From: an uncultured Actinomycetes bacterium
GTDB lineage: Bacteria > Actinomycetota > Thermoleophilia > Solirubrobacterales > Solirubrobacteraceae
Length of the DNA: 18,031 bases
NCBI GenBank assembly: GCA_937888775.1
Contig: CALAQT010000220.1
Location: forward strand, 1 to 18,031
Reading direction: 5' to 3'
The stretch's first letter is position 1; each line of letters opens with the position of its first letter. The notes under the pieces are model-generated. The model had not been told where the DNA came from. It was given only the letters and a program-made list of their open reading frames with translations, and searched no databases. This document shows, in pieces, positions 6,463-13,121 of this stretch. A program made the position numbers and the translations under genes.

Positions 6463-8607
6463 GTGATTCTGCCGAGCGAGCCGAGCTTCCCTCACCCACT
6501 CGGGGTGAGCATCGTGAATAGCGGGGTCAACGTGGCCCTGTATTCAAGCGTTGCGGAGGGGGTCTGCTTCTCTACCTTCGATGCCAGCGGCGCCGAGAGC
6601 CGCCATCCGCTGACGTTGGTAGACAGCGACATCTGGCATGGATTCATGCCGGGTATCGAATCGGGCCAGGAGTACGGATTCCGGGTCTTCGGTCCCTATT
6701 CGCCGTCCACGGGTGCGCGCTGTAACCCGGCCAAGTTGCTTCTCGATCCATACGGGTGCTCGGTGACTGGCAACCTGGCCTGGAAGCCATCGTGGAACGG
6801 TGCTGTTGCTGCGGGACCGGAGGCGCCCGACCCGACCGACTCGGCGCGCGACGTGCCCCGGTCGGTCGTTGTGCAGAGCACCTTCGACTGGGGTGGTGAC
6901 GCGCAGTTGGGGCGTGCTTTGGCCGACAGCGTCATCTACGAGCTGCACGTGAAGGGCTTCACGGCCGGGCATCCTGACGTCCCCGTTGGCGATCAGGGGA
7001 CCTACGCCGGATTGGCTCACCAGAAGGTCATCGCCTACCTGCAAGGCCTCGGGGTGACCGCGGTGGAGCTGCTCCCAGTCCACCAGTCGCTGACCAACGG
7101 GATGCTCGCGGGCGGCGGGCTCACCAACTACTGGGGTTACGACACGATCGGCTTCTTCGCGCTGCATAGCGAGTACTCATCCGCCCGGCGCGGCGGCGGC
7201 CCACCCGGCAGCGAGATCGACGAGTTCAAGGCCATGGTCAAGGCGCTGCACGGCGCCGGGATCGAGGTCCTCCTGGACGTAGTGTTCAATCACACCGCCG
7301 AGGGAAACGAGCAAGGACCGACGCTGTGCTTCCGGGGCATCGACAATGCCTCCTACTACCAGCTCGTCCCCGGCCAGCTCCAATCCTATGACGGCCTCAC
7401 CGGATGCGGCAACACCGTCAGCGCCGCCAGCTCGACGGTGAGACGCCTGATCCTGGACTCGCTGCGTTACTGGGTAAGCGAGATGCACGTTGACGGCTTC
7501 CGCTTCGACCTCGGCGCGGTGCTGGGCAGCGACGAGCCGGGGACCGCTGCCGACGCCGATCCCGGCTGGGATCCGAACGCCGCCTTCTTCGACGCCGTGC
7601 TTCAGGATCCGACCCTGGCAGCCTCCAAGCTGATCGCCGAGCCGTGGACCGCGGCCGGCAACGAACAGGGACAGTTCCCGCCCCGCTGGTCTGAGTGGAA
7701 CGGCCAGTACCGCGACACCATGCGGGACTTCTGGCGAGAGCACGTGTCGGCCCCCCGTTGGGTCGGCGCCCGCTTGGCCGGGAGCCCCGACATGTACGCC
7801 TCCCACGCTCCCCGCTACAGCCTTCGTCGACAGCCCACCGCCACCATCAACCTCATCACCTGCCACGACGGGTTCACGCTCAACGACCTAGTGTCCTACG
7901 ACTCGAAACGCAACGCCGCCAACCAGCAGAACAACCAGGACGGTACCGATGACAACCGCTCCTGGAACTGCGCCTCCGGGCCGGCTGACGACGGTCCGAG
8001 CGCCGATCCCGACGTCGCTACCCTGCGTCGCCGCCAGCAGCGCAATTTCCTGGCCACGCTGCTCGTATCTCGCGGCGTGCCGACGCTTCTGGCCGGTGAT
8101 GAGCGCAATCGCACCCAGCAGGGCAACAACAACGCCTACTGCCAGGACAATCCGATCAGCTGGGTGGACTGGACTGCCGACGAGTCCGCGGACAACCTGA
8201 CGACTGTGGTCCGCAAAATGATCTCGCTGCGAGCCGGTTTGAAGTCGCTCCGGGCGCCCCGTTTCCCCGAACCCGGTCCGGCCGACCCGAGCGAACCCGT
8301 CCCCGACACGGGTCTGGAATGGTGCGACCCTAATGGCTCGCCCGTCGCGAGCCAGGATTGGGATAACGCCGAGGGCCACAGTTTTGCCGCCCTGTTCGCC
8401 GACACCCCGCCGGCGGTGTCTGCTCTGGTCATGCTCAATGCCTACTGGGAGCCCGTTGCGTTCACCCTGCCGAGCCCACCCTCGGGGACATGGAGCGTAA
8501 GTGTCGACACCATGCAGGAAGACGGCACACCGCGGTCTGCAGACCCGCTCGCGGCGGGCGCATCGATAATGGTCGGCCCCCGGTCGATCGTCATTGCAAC
8601 CAGCTGA
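6463..8607 (+). CDS. glgX: Glycogen debranching enzyme, GlgX/isoamylase type (GH13)
   Basis: A 714-residue GH13 enzyme of normal GlgX length. The N-terminal CBM48-like domain (HPLGVSIVNSGVNVALYS) is followed by the barrel with all four conserved regions: DVVFNH (272-277), GFRFD with nucleophile Asp349, IAEPW with acid/base Glu393, and CHDGFT with Asp469. The NNNAYCQDN stretch typical of debranching enzymes is present. It would hydrolyse alpha-1,6 branches left after phosphorylase trims glycogen, in the cytoplasm. The start is GTG 6463, only ten bases after the alpha-galactosidase stop and without an obvious ribosome site, so translational coupling is likely. A cytosolic glycogen enzyme placed directly after a secreted galactosidase is unusual. 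A broken gene on the other strand begins within about 20 bases of its stop. Confidence 0.94.
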   Translation: MILPSEPSFPHPLGVSIVNSGVNVALYSSVAEGVCFSTFDASGAESRHPLTLVDSDIWHGFMPGIESGQEYGFRVFGPYSPSTGARCNPAKLLLDPYGCSVTGNLAWKPSWNGAVAAGPEAPDPTDSARDVPRSVVVQSTFDWGGDAQLGRALADSVIYELHVKGFTAGHPDVPVGDQGTYAGLAHQKVIAYLQGLGVTAVELLPVHQSLTNGMLAGGGLTNYWGYDTIGFFALHSEYSSARRGGGPPGSEIDEFKAMVKALHGAGIEVLLDVVFNHTAEGNEQGPTLCFRGIDNASYYQLVPGQLQSYDGLTGCGNTVSAASSTVRRLILDSLRYWVSEMHVDGFRFDLGAVLGSDEPGTAADADPGWDPNAAFFDAVLQDPTLAASKLIAEPWTAAGNEQGQFPPRWSEWNGQYRDTMRDFWREHVSAPRWVGARLAGSPDMYASHAPRYSLRRQPTATINLITCHDGFTLNDLVSYDSKRNAANQQNNQDGTDDNRSWNCASGPADDGPSADPDVATLRRRQQRNFLATLLVSRGVPTLLAGDERNRTQQGNNNAYCQDNPISWVDWTADESADNLTTVVRKMISLRAGLKSLRAPRFPEPGPADPSEPVPDTGLEWCDPNGSPVASQDWDNAEGHSFAALFADTPPAVSALVMLNAYWEPVAFTLPSPPSGTWSVSVDTMQEDGTPRSADPLAAGASIMVGPRSIVIATS

Positions 8608-8628
8608 TAGCAGCCGGAGCCTCGAGCC

Positions 8629-8814
8629 CGTGATTCGCTCGGTCACCACCGCCGCGGCCGCGAGCGACACGAGCGGCTCGTAGTTGTCGTAGACCATCCG
8701 GCCAAGGACCCCGAGCGTCGAGAAACCGCGTTCCTCCGAACGCCGTGCCCAGTCGACGATCATCTGGCCCGTTACACCCGGAATCGTTGCCGGCAACCCG
8801 ATACCTAAGTCCAT
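8629..8814 (-). pseudogene. N-terminal stub of a luciferase-like (LLM, F420/FMN) oxidoreductase
   Basis: Reading leftward from ATG 8814, about 62 codons match the start of LLM-class flavin/F420-dependent oxidoreductases: DLGIGLPATIPG, DWARRSEERGFSTLGVLGRM, YDNYEPLVSLAAAA and VVTERI. GGGAG just before the ATG is a good ribosome site. Complete members have roughly 280-330 residues. Here the similarity stops after TERI, within about 25 bases of the glgX stop codon. The frame stays open beyond that point but is then the antisense of glgX, so the 308-codon open frame is chimeric and its distal part is not real coding. The break looks like a deletion or insertion junction that placed glgX against this gene. 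Confidence 0.8.
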
Positions 8815-8925
8815 CTCGTCTCCCGTTCTGAGGTGTAACGCAAGGCTAACCCCGCCGGCTTGGGATTGCCGCCGCCCAGAGGGTTGGGTGGCGGATCGCT
8901 GTCCCGATCAGCGGCAGGGGTCTGA

Positions 8926-9351
8926 TTAGGAGTGGCGGTTGGTCTGAACCCGGTCGTGGGCGAGGGTTAGCTGCCAGGAGACGCCGTAGCTGTCGGTGAC
9001 CCAGCCGAATCGGGCGCTGAAAGGGTAGGCGTCGAGGGGTACGAGGATCGTGCCGCCGTCGGACAGGCGGGCGAACAGCCTGTCGAGCGAGGCCTCGGTT
9101 TCGAATTCGACGACGAGCGAGACGGCTGGCGTGAAGGTGAATGGCTGCTTGACCGGACTGTCGATGCACATCAGCGCTTGGTCTGCGAGGCGGAAGGTCG
9201 CGTGCTTGACGGTTCCCTCGGTGCCTGGCTCACCGGCTTGGTAGCGGTCGATCCGTTCGATCTCACCGTTGTCAAACAGCGAGGTGTAGAAGCGCATCGC
9301 GTTCTCGGCCTGGCCGTCGAACATCAGCAAGGTGGTGATCTTGGGTTGCAT
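8926..9351 (-). CDS. PhnB-like VOC-superfamily protein
   Basis: A complete 141-residue protein with the PhnB / '3-demethylubiquinone-9 3-methyltransferase-like' version of the glyoxalase/VOC fold: LMFDGQAENAMRFYTSLFD at the N-terminus, VEFETEASLDRLFARLSDGG in the middle and RFGWVTDSYGVSWQL near the end. Despite the family name these proteins are mostly of unknown function, and I see no basis for a specific reaction. Its ATG lies nine bases after the stop of the GST N-domain gene on the same strand, so the two are probably co-transcribed. No strong Shine-Dalgarno precedes the ATG, which fits coupling to the upstream gene. Confidence 0.87.
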   Translation of the reverse strand: MQPKITTLLMFDGQAENAMRFYTSLFDNGEIERIDRYQAGEPGTEGTVKHATFRLADQALMCIDSPVKQPFTFTPAVSLVVEFETEASLDRLFARLSDGGTILVPLDAYPFSARFGWVTDSYGVSWQLTLAHDRVQTNRHS

Positions 9352-9360
9352 CGCCAGAAA

Positions 9361-9639
9361 CTAGTTCTGGCGGGCGATCCACGCAAGAATGGCGCGCGAG
9401 TGGGTGATGACCGTCCCGTCGGGCAGCTTGAGCGCCGGCAGCTTCTCGGCCCCGGTCGCCTGCCGCAGCTCGTCACGCGAGCCCTTGCGCAAGAACGGGA
9501 ACGGACTGCCGTGGCCGGCGATCACCTTGTCGTACTCGATACCTGCGATTCCAAGCGCCTTCTGCACGCGGCGACATGGATGAATACGTGGGCCGCCGTC
9601 ATCGCCGTGGCAGACGAACAGCGTCGGCGTCTCGGCCAT
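9361..9639 (-). CDS. Stand-alone GST N-terminal (thioredoxin-fold) domain protein
   Basis: A 92-residue protein that is only the thioredoxin-like half of a glutathione S-transferase: TLFVCHGDDGG with Cys10, a second cysteine in HPCRRV (Cys22), then the binding-loop motif LPALKLPDGTVITHS and AILAWI. Bacterial proteins of this size and type exist, so the lack of the helical domain need not mean truncation. The minus strand reads GGGAGG-ATGAAG-ATG. The second ATG (9639) has proper six-base spacing, so I prefer it to ATG 9645, which directly abuts the ribosome site. It is probably the first gene of a two-gene unit with the VOC protein. A role in thiol-dependent redox handling is inference only. 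Confidence 0.8.
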   Translation of the reverse strand: MAETPTLFVCHGDDGGPRIHPCRRVQKALGIAGIEYDKVIAGHGSPFPFLRKGSRDELRQATGAEKLPALKLPDGTVITHSRAILAWIARQN

Positions 9640-9726
9640 CTTCATCCTCCCGTTGGACGTCCCCGGATCTCGCCGGCGGATCGAGCGTGGTGCGGCTTCG
9701 AACTATCGGGTAGCGTAGCTTCGCCG

Positions 9727-9924
9727 ATGGCGAACCCGCGGGCTCCGAACTCAGAATTGTCCGATGCGGAGTTCATCAGGCGCTACGAGGCGCGTTCGCT
9801 TCAAGAGTTCTCGCATCACGACCACCTTCGGATGGCATTCATCTACGCCCGGGGAGGTGGCGTAGCCGATGCCATTCAGGGTGCGCGCGGGATCCGCGGA
9901 TTCGCACAGGCGCTCGGGGAGTAG
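9727..9924 (+). pseudogene. Truncated member of an uncharacterised family (HxDHLRxA motif)
   Basis: A 66-codon frame from ATG 9727 resembles the N-terminal half of an uncharacterised family in which an acidic helix (DAEFIRRYEA) is followed by a His-rich motif (FSHHDHLRMAFIYAR) and a further helix (GIRGFAQALG). From memory, complete relatives are about twice as long and continue with a Tyr-His-Glu-Thr segment, which is absent in all three frames before the insertion element. The gene therefore looks cut off at 9924, 43 bases before the IS target site. TAGCTT five bases, or TAGCGT ten bases, before the ATG could serve as a leaderless -10 box. No Shine-Dalgarno is visible. Its function is unknown, and a genuine 66-residue protein cannot be excluded. 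Confidence 0.55.
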
Positions 9925-9969
9925 CCTGGTCGTGCGGCGAGCTGGGATGGCGTGCGCCGGATTGCGCTA

Positions 9970-10000
9970 GTGCGGTGTCTCAGTTTTGTGTTGCTAGTTG
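9970..10000 (+). repeat. IS630 terminal inverted repeat, left end
   Basis: The left end begins GTGCGGTGTCTC directly after the TA target dinucleotide. It matches the reverse complement of 11087-11117 at about 21 of 31 positions, and the transposase stop codon (9982-9980) lies inside it. Confidence 0.85.
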
Positions 10001-11071
10001 GTTGAGGGCGACGCGTCCGCGGCGTACCTTGGTCAGGATGTCGTCGGCGGTTGCGGTCCAGACGAACGGTTCGGGGTTCTCGTTGTTGGCGTTGAGGTAG
10101 GCCTCGATCGCGGCGATCAGGTCTGGCGCGCTGTGGAACACACCACGACGAATCGCTTTGTCGGTCAGCTTCCCGAAGAACCGCTCGACGAGGTTCAGCC
10201 ATGAGCTCGATGTGGGCGTGAAGTGCAGGTGGAACCGTGGGTGCTTGGCGAGCCACGTCTTGACGTTTTCGTGCTTGTGGGTTGAGTAGTTGTCGAGGAT
10301 CAGGTGGATCTCAAGGCCCTTGGGAACCTCGCGGTCGATCGTGCGGAGGAATTTCAGGAACTCGATGTGGCGCTGGCGCGGGAGACACTGGCTGATCACG
10401 CTGCCGCTGAGTACGTCGAGCGCGGCGAACAGAGTCGTCGCGCCGTTCCGCTTGTAGTCGTGGGTCATCGTGCCCGCCCGGCCGGGTGTCATCGGCAGCG
10501 ACGGCTGCGTGCGATCCAGCGCCTGGATCTGGCTCTTCTCGTCCATCGACAAGACGATCGCGTTCTCCGGCGGGTTCAGATACAGGCCGACGACATCGAC
10601 GAGCTTCTCCTCAAAGCGCTTGTCGTTCGAGAGCTTGAACGTCTTCACACGATGGGGCTTCAGGCCCCTGGCGGACCAGATCCGCTGCACCGTCGCCGCC
10701 GACACTCCCTGCGCCTTGGCCATCGTGCGGCAGCTCCAATGCGTCTCACCCGGAGGCTTCTCACGCAGCGTCGCGTGCACGATCGCCTCGACCGTCGCCT
10801 GAGGGATCGACGGCTTACGACCACGTCCCGCCCGCACCACCCCGAGGTCTGCCAGTCCCGCCTGCTCAAACCGTGCACGCCATGCGCGCACGGTCACCAC
10901 CGTCACACCTACCCGCTGTGCGATCCGGGTGTTCGCCTCGCCGGTCGCGGCCAACAGCAGCACCTGCGCGCGCTGTACCTGCTGATGCGGCGCACTCGTT
11001 GACCTTGCCAACACTTGCAACGTATCCCGCTGAGCACCGGACAACTTCAACGCAGCCGCGGGATGGTTCAC
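9980..11071 (-). CDS. IS630-family DDE transposase
   Basis: A 363-residue transposase of the IS630/Tc1-mariner group. Two N-terminal helix-turn-helix regions (IAQRVGVTVVTVRAWRARFE, then QGVSAATVQRIWSARGL) bind the inverted repeats. The catalytic domain has Asp177 in MDEKSQ, Asp260 in LILDNYSTH and Glu296 in SSWLNLVERFF, a D-D-E spacing normal for this family. The open frame extends to TTG 11089. I prefer GTG 11071 because TATGAT at 11083-11078 on the minus strand is six bases upstream, as in a leaderless promoter, and the protein then begins MNHPAAALKLSGAQR. The frame is intact to the TGA inside the left inverted repeat, so the enzyme may be functional. Confidence 0.95.
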   Translation of the reverse strand: MNHPAAALKLSGAQRDTLQVLARSTSAPHQQVQRAQVLLLAATGEANTRIAQRVGVTVVTVRAWRARFEQAGLADLGVVRAGRGRKPSIPQATVEAIVHATLREKPPGETHWSCRTMAKAQGVSAATVQRIWSARGLKPHRVKTFKLSNDKRFEEKLVDVVGLYLNPPENAIVLSMDEKSQIQALDRTQPSLPMTPGRAGTMTHDYKRNGATTLFAALDVLSGSVISQCLPRQRHIEFLKFLRTIDREVPKGLEIHLILDNYSTHKHENVKTWLAKHPRFHLHFTPTSSSWLNLVERFFGKLTDKAIRRGVFHSAPDLIAAIEAYLNANNENPEPFVWTATADDILTKVRRGRVALNQLATQN

Positions 11072-11077
11072 ACCACC

Positions 11078-11083
11078 ATCATA
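11078..11083 (-). promoter_or_regulatory. -10 box TATGAT of the transposase (leaderless start)
   Basis: TATGAT on the minus strand, followed after six bases by GTG 11071, has the spacing expected if transcription begins at or next to the start codon. No Shine-Dalgarno is present and no clear -35 is seen. Confidence 0.5.
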
Positions 11084-11086
11084 CCA

Positions 11087-11117
11087 CAACTAGATAGCTA
11101 AATGGGAGACACTACAC
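11087..11117 (-). repeat. IS630 terminal inverted repeat, right end
   Basis: Read on the minus strand, the right end begins GTGTAGTGTCTC and ends CTAGTTG, pairing with the left repeat. The TA at 11118-11119 follows it. Confidence 0.85.
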
Positions 11118-11272
11118 TAGCTGCCTGAGACCAGCGAACAGGTGTCGCATGGCAGGCCGTCCTGGCGGGTCAGGGACAAGAGCTTTGTCTGGGACCGGCC
11201 GCTGGGTCCGAGCGGGCGCTGGGCGACAAGGCGCCCGAGGGCCCGATCCTCGGCGTGCGGGTTGGGCGTGGT

Positions 11273-11278
11273 TAAGTT
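11273..11278 (+). promoter_or_regulatory. -10-like box TAAGTT before the DsbA-fold gene
   Basis: TAAGTT lies eight bases before GTG 11287 and there is no ribosome binding site, so a leaderless or near-leaderless start is plausible. The -35 region is not recognisable. Confidence 0.35.
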
Positions 11279-11286
11279 CGCGCATC

Positions 11287-12114
11287 GTGGCGCTGGAGAT
11301 AACCCTGTTCACCGATCCGGCCTGTCCGTTCGCGTTCTCAGCCGAGCCGGTACGGTTGCGCTTGGACTGGCACTACGGCGAGCAGCTCCGATGGCGGACG
11401 CGGATGATCGTCCTCACCCTGGAGCCCGGGGAGGCGGAGAAGCTCGCTGGGGGTGCCCCGACCCTGCAGCGCCGCTACGGCATGCCGATCGATCCGCTGC
11501 CCTACGCGCGCCCCGCTTCCTCAGAGCCCGCCTGTCGCGCTGTCGTCGCCACCAGGCTGCACGCGCCGGCGCTGCAAGCGCCGCTGCTGCGCCGTCTGCG
11601 GGTGCGGACGATGCTCGGCGGGCTGCTCGACGATCGCGAACTGCTGGCGTCAGCTGCGCGCGATGTCGGATTGGAGCCGGCCGAACTGGACGCATGGTGC
11701 GCCGGCGCGGACGTCCACGCAGCCTTGCAGGCGGATATCGACGCGGCGCGCAGCCCATCGCCAGCGGCACGCGCGCTCGACCACAAGCTGGGCGGGCCCC
11801 CCGAACGGCGGCGTTACACCGCGCCGAGCTACTTGATCACCCGCGCCGATGACGGAGTGACCATTGCGCTGGCAGGCTATAACCCGGTCGAGGCCTACGA
11901 GGTGGCAATCGCAAATCTCGCCCCTCAGCTCGTGCGCCGACCCAAGCCTGGGACCGTCGCCGACGTGCTCGCCTGGGCCACCGAGCCGCTCGCCACAGCC
12001 GAGGTCGCTGCCATCGCGCAACTCGACTTGACGCAGACCCGCGCGGCTCTGAGTCACGTCGCCCGGCCGATCGCGGCTGGAGCCGACTTCTACTGGAGCC
12101 TGAACCGGGATTAA
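11287..12114 (+). CDS. DsbA-family (FrnE-like) thioredoxin-fold protein
   Basis: A 275-residue protein from GTG 11287. It starts like FrnE/2-hydroxychromene-carboxylate-isomerase relatives of DsbA: a beta strand, then TDPACPFAFSAEPV with Cys13. The usual CxxC is reduced to one cysteine (C-P-F-A), so classic disulfide exchange by a two-cysteine site is unlikely. A helical insertion follows (residues about 65-150, Ala/Leu/Arg-rich), then the second half of the fold including APSYLI with its cis-proline-like position and a GYNPVEAYEVAI helix. The last 60 residues resemble a small winged-helix-like domain (TAEVAAIAQLDLTQTRAAL). There is no signal peptide, so it is cytosolic. The frame is also open upstream to 11149, but that part overlaps the decayed MmcQ/YjbR remnant. 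Its substrate is unknown. Confidence 0.8.
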   Translation: MALEITLFTDPACPFAFSAEPVRLRLDWHYGEQLRWRTRMIVLTLEPGEAEKLAGGAPTLQRRYGMPIDPLPYARPASSEPACRAVVATRLHAPALQAPLLRRLRVRTMLGGLLDDRELLASAARDVGLEPAELDAWCAGADVHAALQADIDAARSPSPAARALDHKLGGPPERRRYTAPSYLITRADDGVTIALAGYNPVEAYEVAIANLAPQLVRRPKPGTVADVLAWATEPLATAEVAAIAQLDLTQTRAALSHVARPIAAGADFYWSLNRD

Positions 12115-12145
12115 GTAGTTGCGGGCAACCCGTATCGCGGTCCTG

Positions 12146-12163
12146 CCCGGATGATTCTCCGGG
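12146..12163 (+). terminator. Hairpin downstream of the DsbA-fold gene
   Basis: CCCGGA (12146-12151) and TCCGGG (12158-12163) form a perfect 6-bp stem around a six-base loop, about 30 bases after the stop codon. No U-tract follows, so termination is only a possibility. Confidence 0.35.
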
Positions 12164-12198
12164 ACATCCGCGACAGACTTTGACGTCGAACGCTGTCG

Positions 12199-12217
12199 CG
12201 GCGCGCCATGCGCGCCG
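12199..12217. repeat. 8-bp GC-rich inverted repeat before the DUF4389 gene
   Basis: CGGCGCGC and GCGCGCCG pair perfectly around a three-base CAT loop, forming a tight hairpin 43 bases before the DUF4389 start. It could be a terminator without a U-tail, a 5' leader structure, or chance in GC-rich DNA. Confidence 0.4.
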
Positions 12218-12259
12218 GCGGCGATGTGAAGCTCGGCCAGTTGAAGAGGTGAGCGCCGT

Positions 12260-12970
12260 ATGCAGGTCACATTTCCAACCGCGGCGAATCCCCACCCCGT
12301 CCACGTCGAAGGCCACCTGGAATCGCCATCGCGATGGCTGTGGCTGTTCAAGTGGCTGCTGGCGTTTCCGCATTACGTCGTGCTCGCTGTACTCTGGCCG
12401 GCGTTCTTCGTCTGCTCGGTCGGGGCGTTCATCGTCGTCCTGTTCACCGGCCGCTACCCGCGGGGGTTGTTCGATTTCAACGTCGGCGTGCTGCGTTGGT
12501 CCTGGCGGGTGGGCTTCTATGCCTATGGCGCAAACGGGACCGACTGCTACCCGCCGTTCACCCTTGGCGAGGTGCCGGGTTATCCCGCCCGAATCCGGGT
12601 CGCCTACCCCGCGCATCAGCGCAGGGGGCTGGTGCTGATCGGCTGGTGGCTGGCGGGAATCCCCCAGTACCTGATCGCCGGGATCCTCATCGGCGGTGGC
12701 GGGACGTTCGATTGGACGGCCGCCACCAGCTCGTGGGGCGCAGCGACGGGGGTGGGACTGATCGGCCTGCTCGTGCTCGCCGGGGCAGTGGTGCTGTTGT
12801 TCCGCGGCTCCTATCCCCGCTCGGTCTTCGATCTGGTGCTCGGCCTCGACCGTTGGGTGCTGCGAGTCTGCGCGTATGCGGCGGTGATGACCTCGGAGTA
12901 CCCGCCGTTTCGGCTTGACGCGGGCGAGGACGAACCATTCGGCGCGATGACCTTCGGGCGTGGCGCCTGA
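12260..12970 (+). CDS. DUF4389 membrane protein made of two internal repeats
   Basis: A 236-residue integral membrane protein of the DUF4389 family, function unknown. Two halves repeat the same plan. In the first half, FPHY (36-39) lies in a long hydrophobic helix, followed by [12 protein letters not shown] (62-73) and YPPF (97-100). In the second half, IPQY (134-137) is followed by [12 protein letters not shown] (181-192) and YPPF (214-217). Each half offers about two membrane helices, for roughly four in total. The C-terminus is short and acidic. AGAGGTG about ten bases before ATG 12260 is a usable ribosome site. It is transcribed toward the shikimate-dehydrogenase-like gene, with 151 bases between the convergent stops. 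A role in membrane or envelope physiology is only a guess. Confidence 0.88.
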   Translation: MQVTFPTAANPHPVHVEGHLESPSRWLWLFKWLLAFPHYVVLAVLWPAFFVCSVGAFIVVLFTGRYPRGLFDFNVGVLRWSWRVGFYAYGANGTDCYPPFTLGEVPGYPARIRVAYPAHQRRGLVLIGWWLAGIPQYLIAGILIGGGGTFDWTAATSSWGAATGVGLIGLLVLAGAVVLLFRGSYPRSVFDLVLGLDRWVLRVCAYAAVMTSEYPPFRLDAGEDEPFGAMTFGRGA

Positions 12971-13121
12971 GCCATTCGAAACCGCGCTAAGCCGTCGTGC
13001 CGCTGGACACGCGCACACCGGGTATTGGGAGCCGATCGCTCAACCTCCCCCACCGGGGCCCGCTGGTCTACGGGAACACGCACGGCGGAGCATCAGGTCA
13101 CTCACCGATCGGATCTGCGCC

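Larger units (their letters stand above)
9970..11117 (-). mobile_element. Complete IS630-family insertion sequence (1148 bp)
   Basis: The element is bounded by imperfect terminal inverted repeats (9970-10000 and 11087-11117), whose outer 12 bases GTGCGGTGTCTC and GTGTAGTGTCTC match at ten positions and whose inner CTAGTTG is shared. It is flanked by the TA dinucleotide at 9968-9969 and 11118-11119, the target duplication expected for IS630/Tc1-mariner transposition. It carries one intact transposase on the minus strand and appears potentially active. It lies within the remains of a MmcQ/YjbR-family gene. Confidence 0.92.
9940..11263 (+). pseudogene. MmcQ/YjbR-family gene, interrupted by IS630, frameshifted and truncated
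   Basis: On the left of the insertion element, 9940-9969 reads SWDGVRRIAL. On the right, 11121-11204 reads LPETSEQVSHGRPSWRVRD then KSFVWDRPL. After a frame change near 11205, 11210-11263 reads ERALGDKAPEGPILGVRV. In order these match the N-terminal half of actinobacterial MmcQ/YjbR-like proteins (typically SWDDVRRIAL, LPETSE, WRVR, FVWERPL, ALGD, APEGPILG), which are small DNA-binding-like proteins of unknown function. The usual C-terminal half, with a PHFDGYPAVLVRLD-like stretch, is missing. Joining the flanks leaves the reading frame two bases short at the junction, so decay went beyond the insertion itself. No good start codon is in frame on the left. The assignment rests on remembered family motifs. 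Confidence 0.6.

Noticed and set aside
7888..8628. Distal part of a long minus-strand open frame opposite glgX
   Set aside because: It is antisense to an intact GlgX with all catalytic motifs. Only the first 62 codons of that frame (8814-8629) resemble a protein family.
9178..9726. Upstream extension of the frame containing the truncated 66-codon gene
   Set aside because: It runs antisense through the VOC and GST N-domain genes and lacks domain similarity. Only the part from ATG 9727 looks real.
11149..11286. N-terminal extension of the DsbA-fold protein
   Set aside because: This stretch is explained by the MmcQ/YjbR remnant in other frames. The protein fold begins right after GTG 11287, which has a -10-like box upstream.
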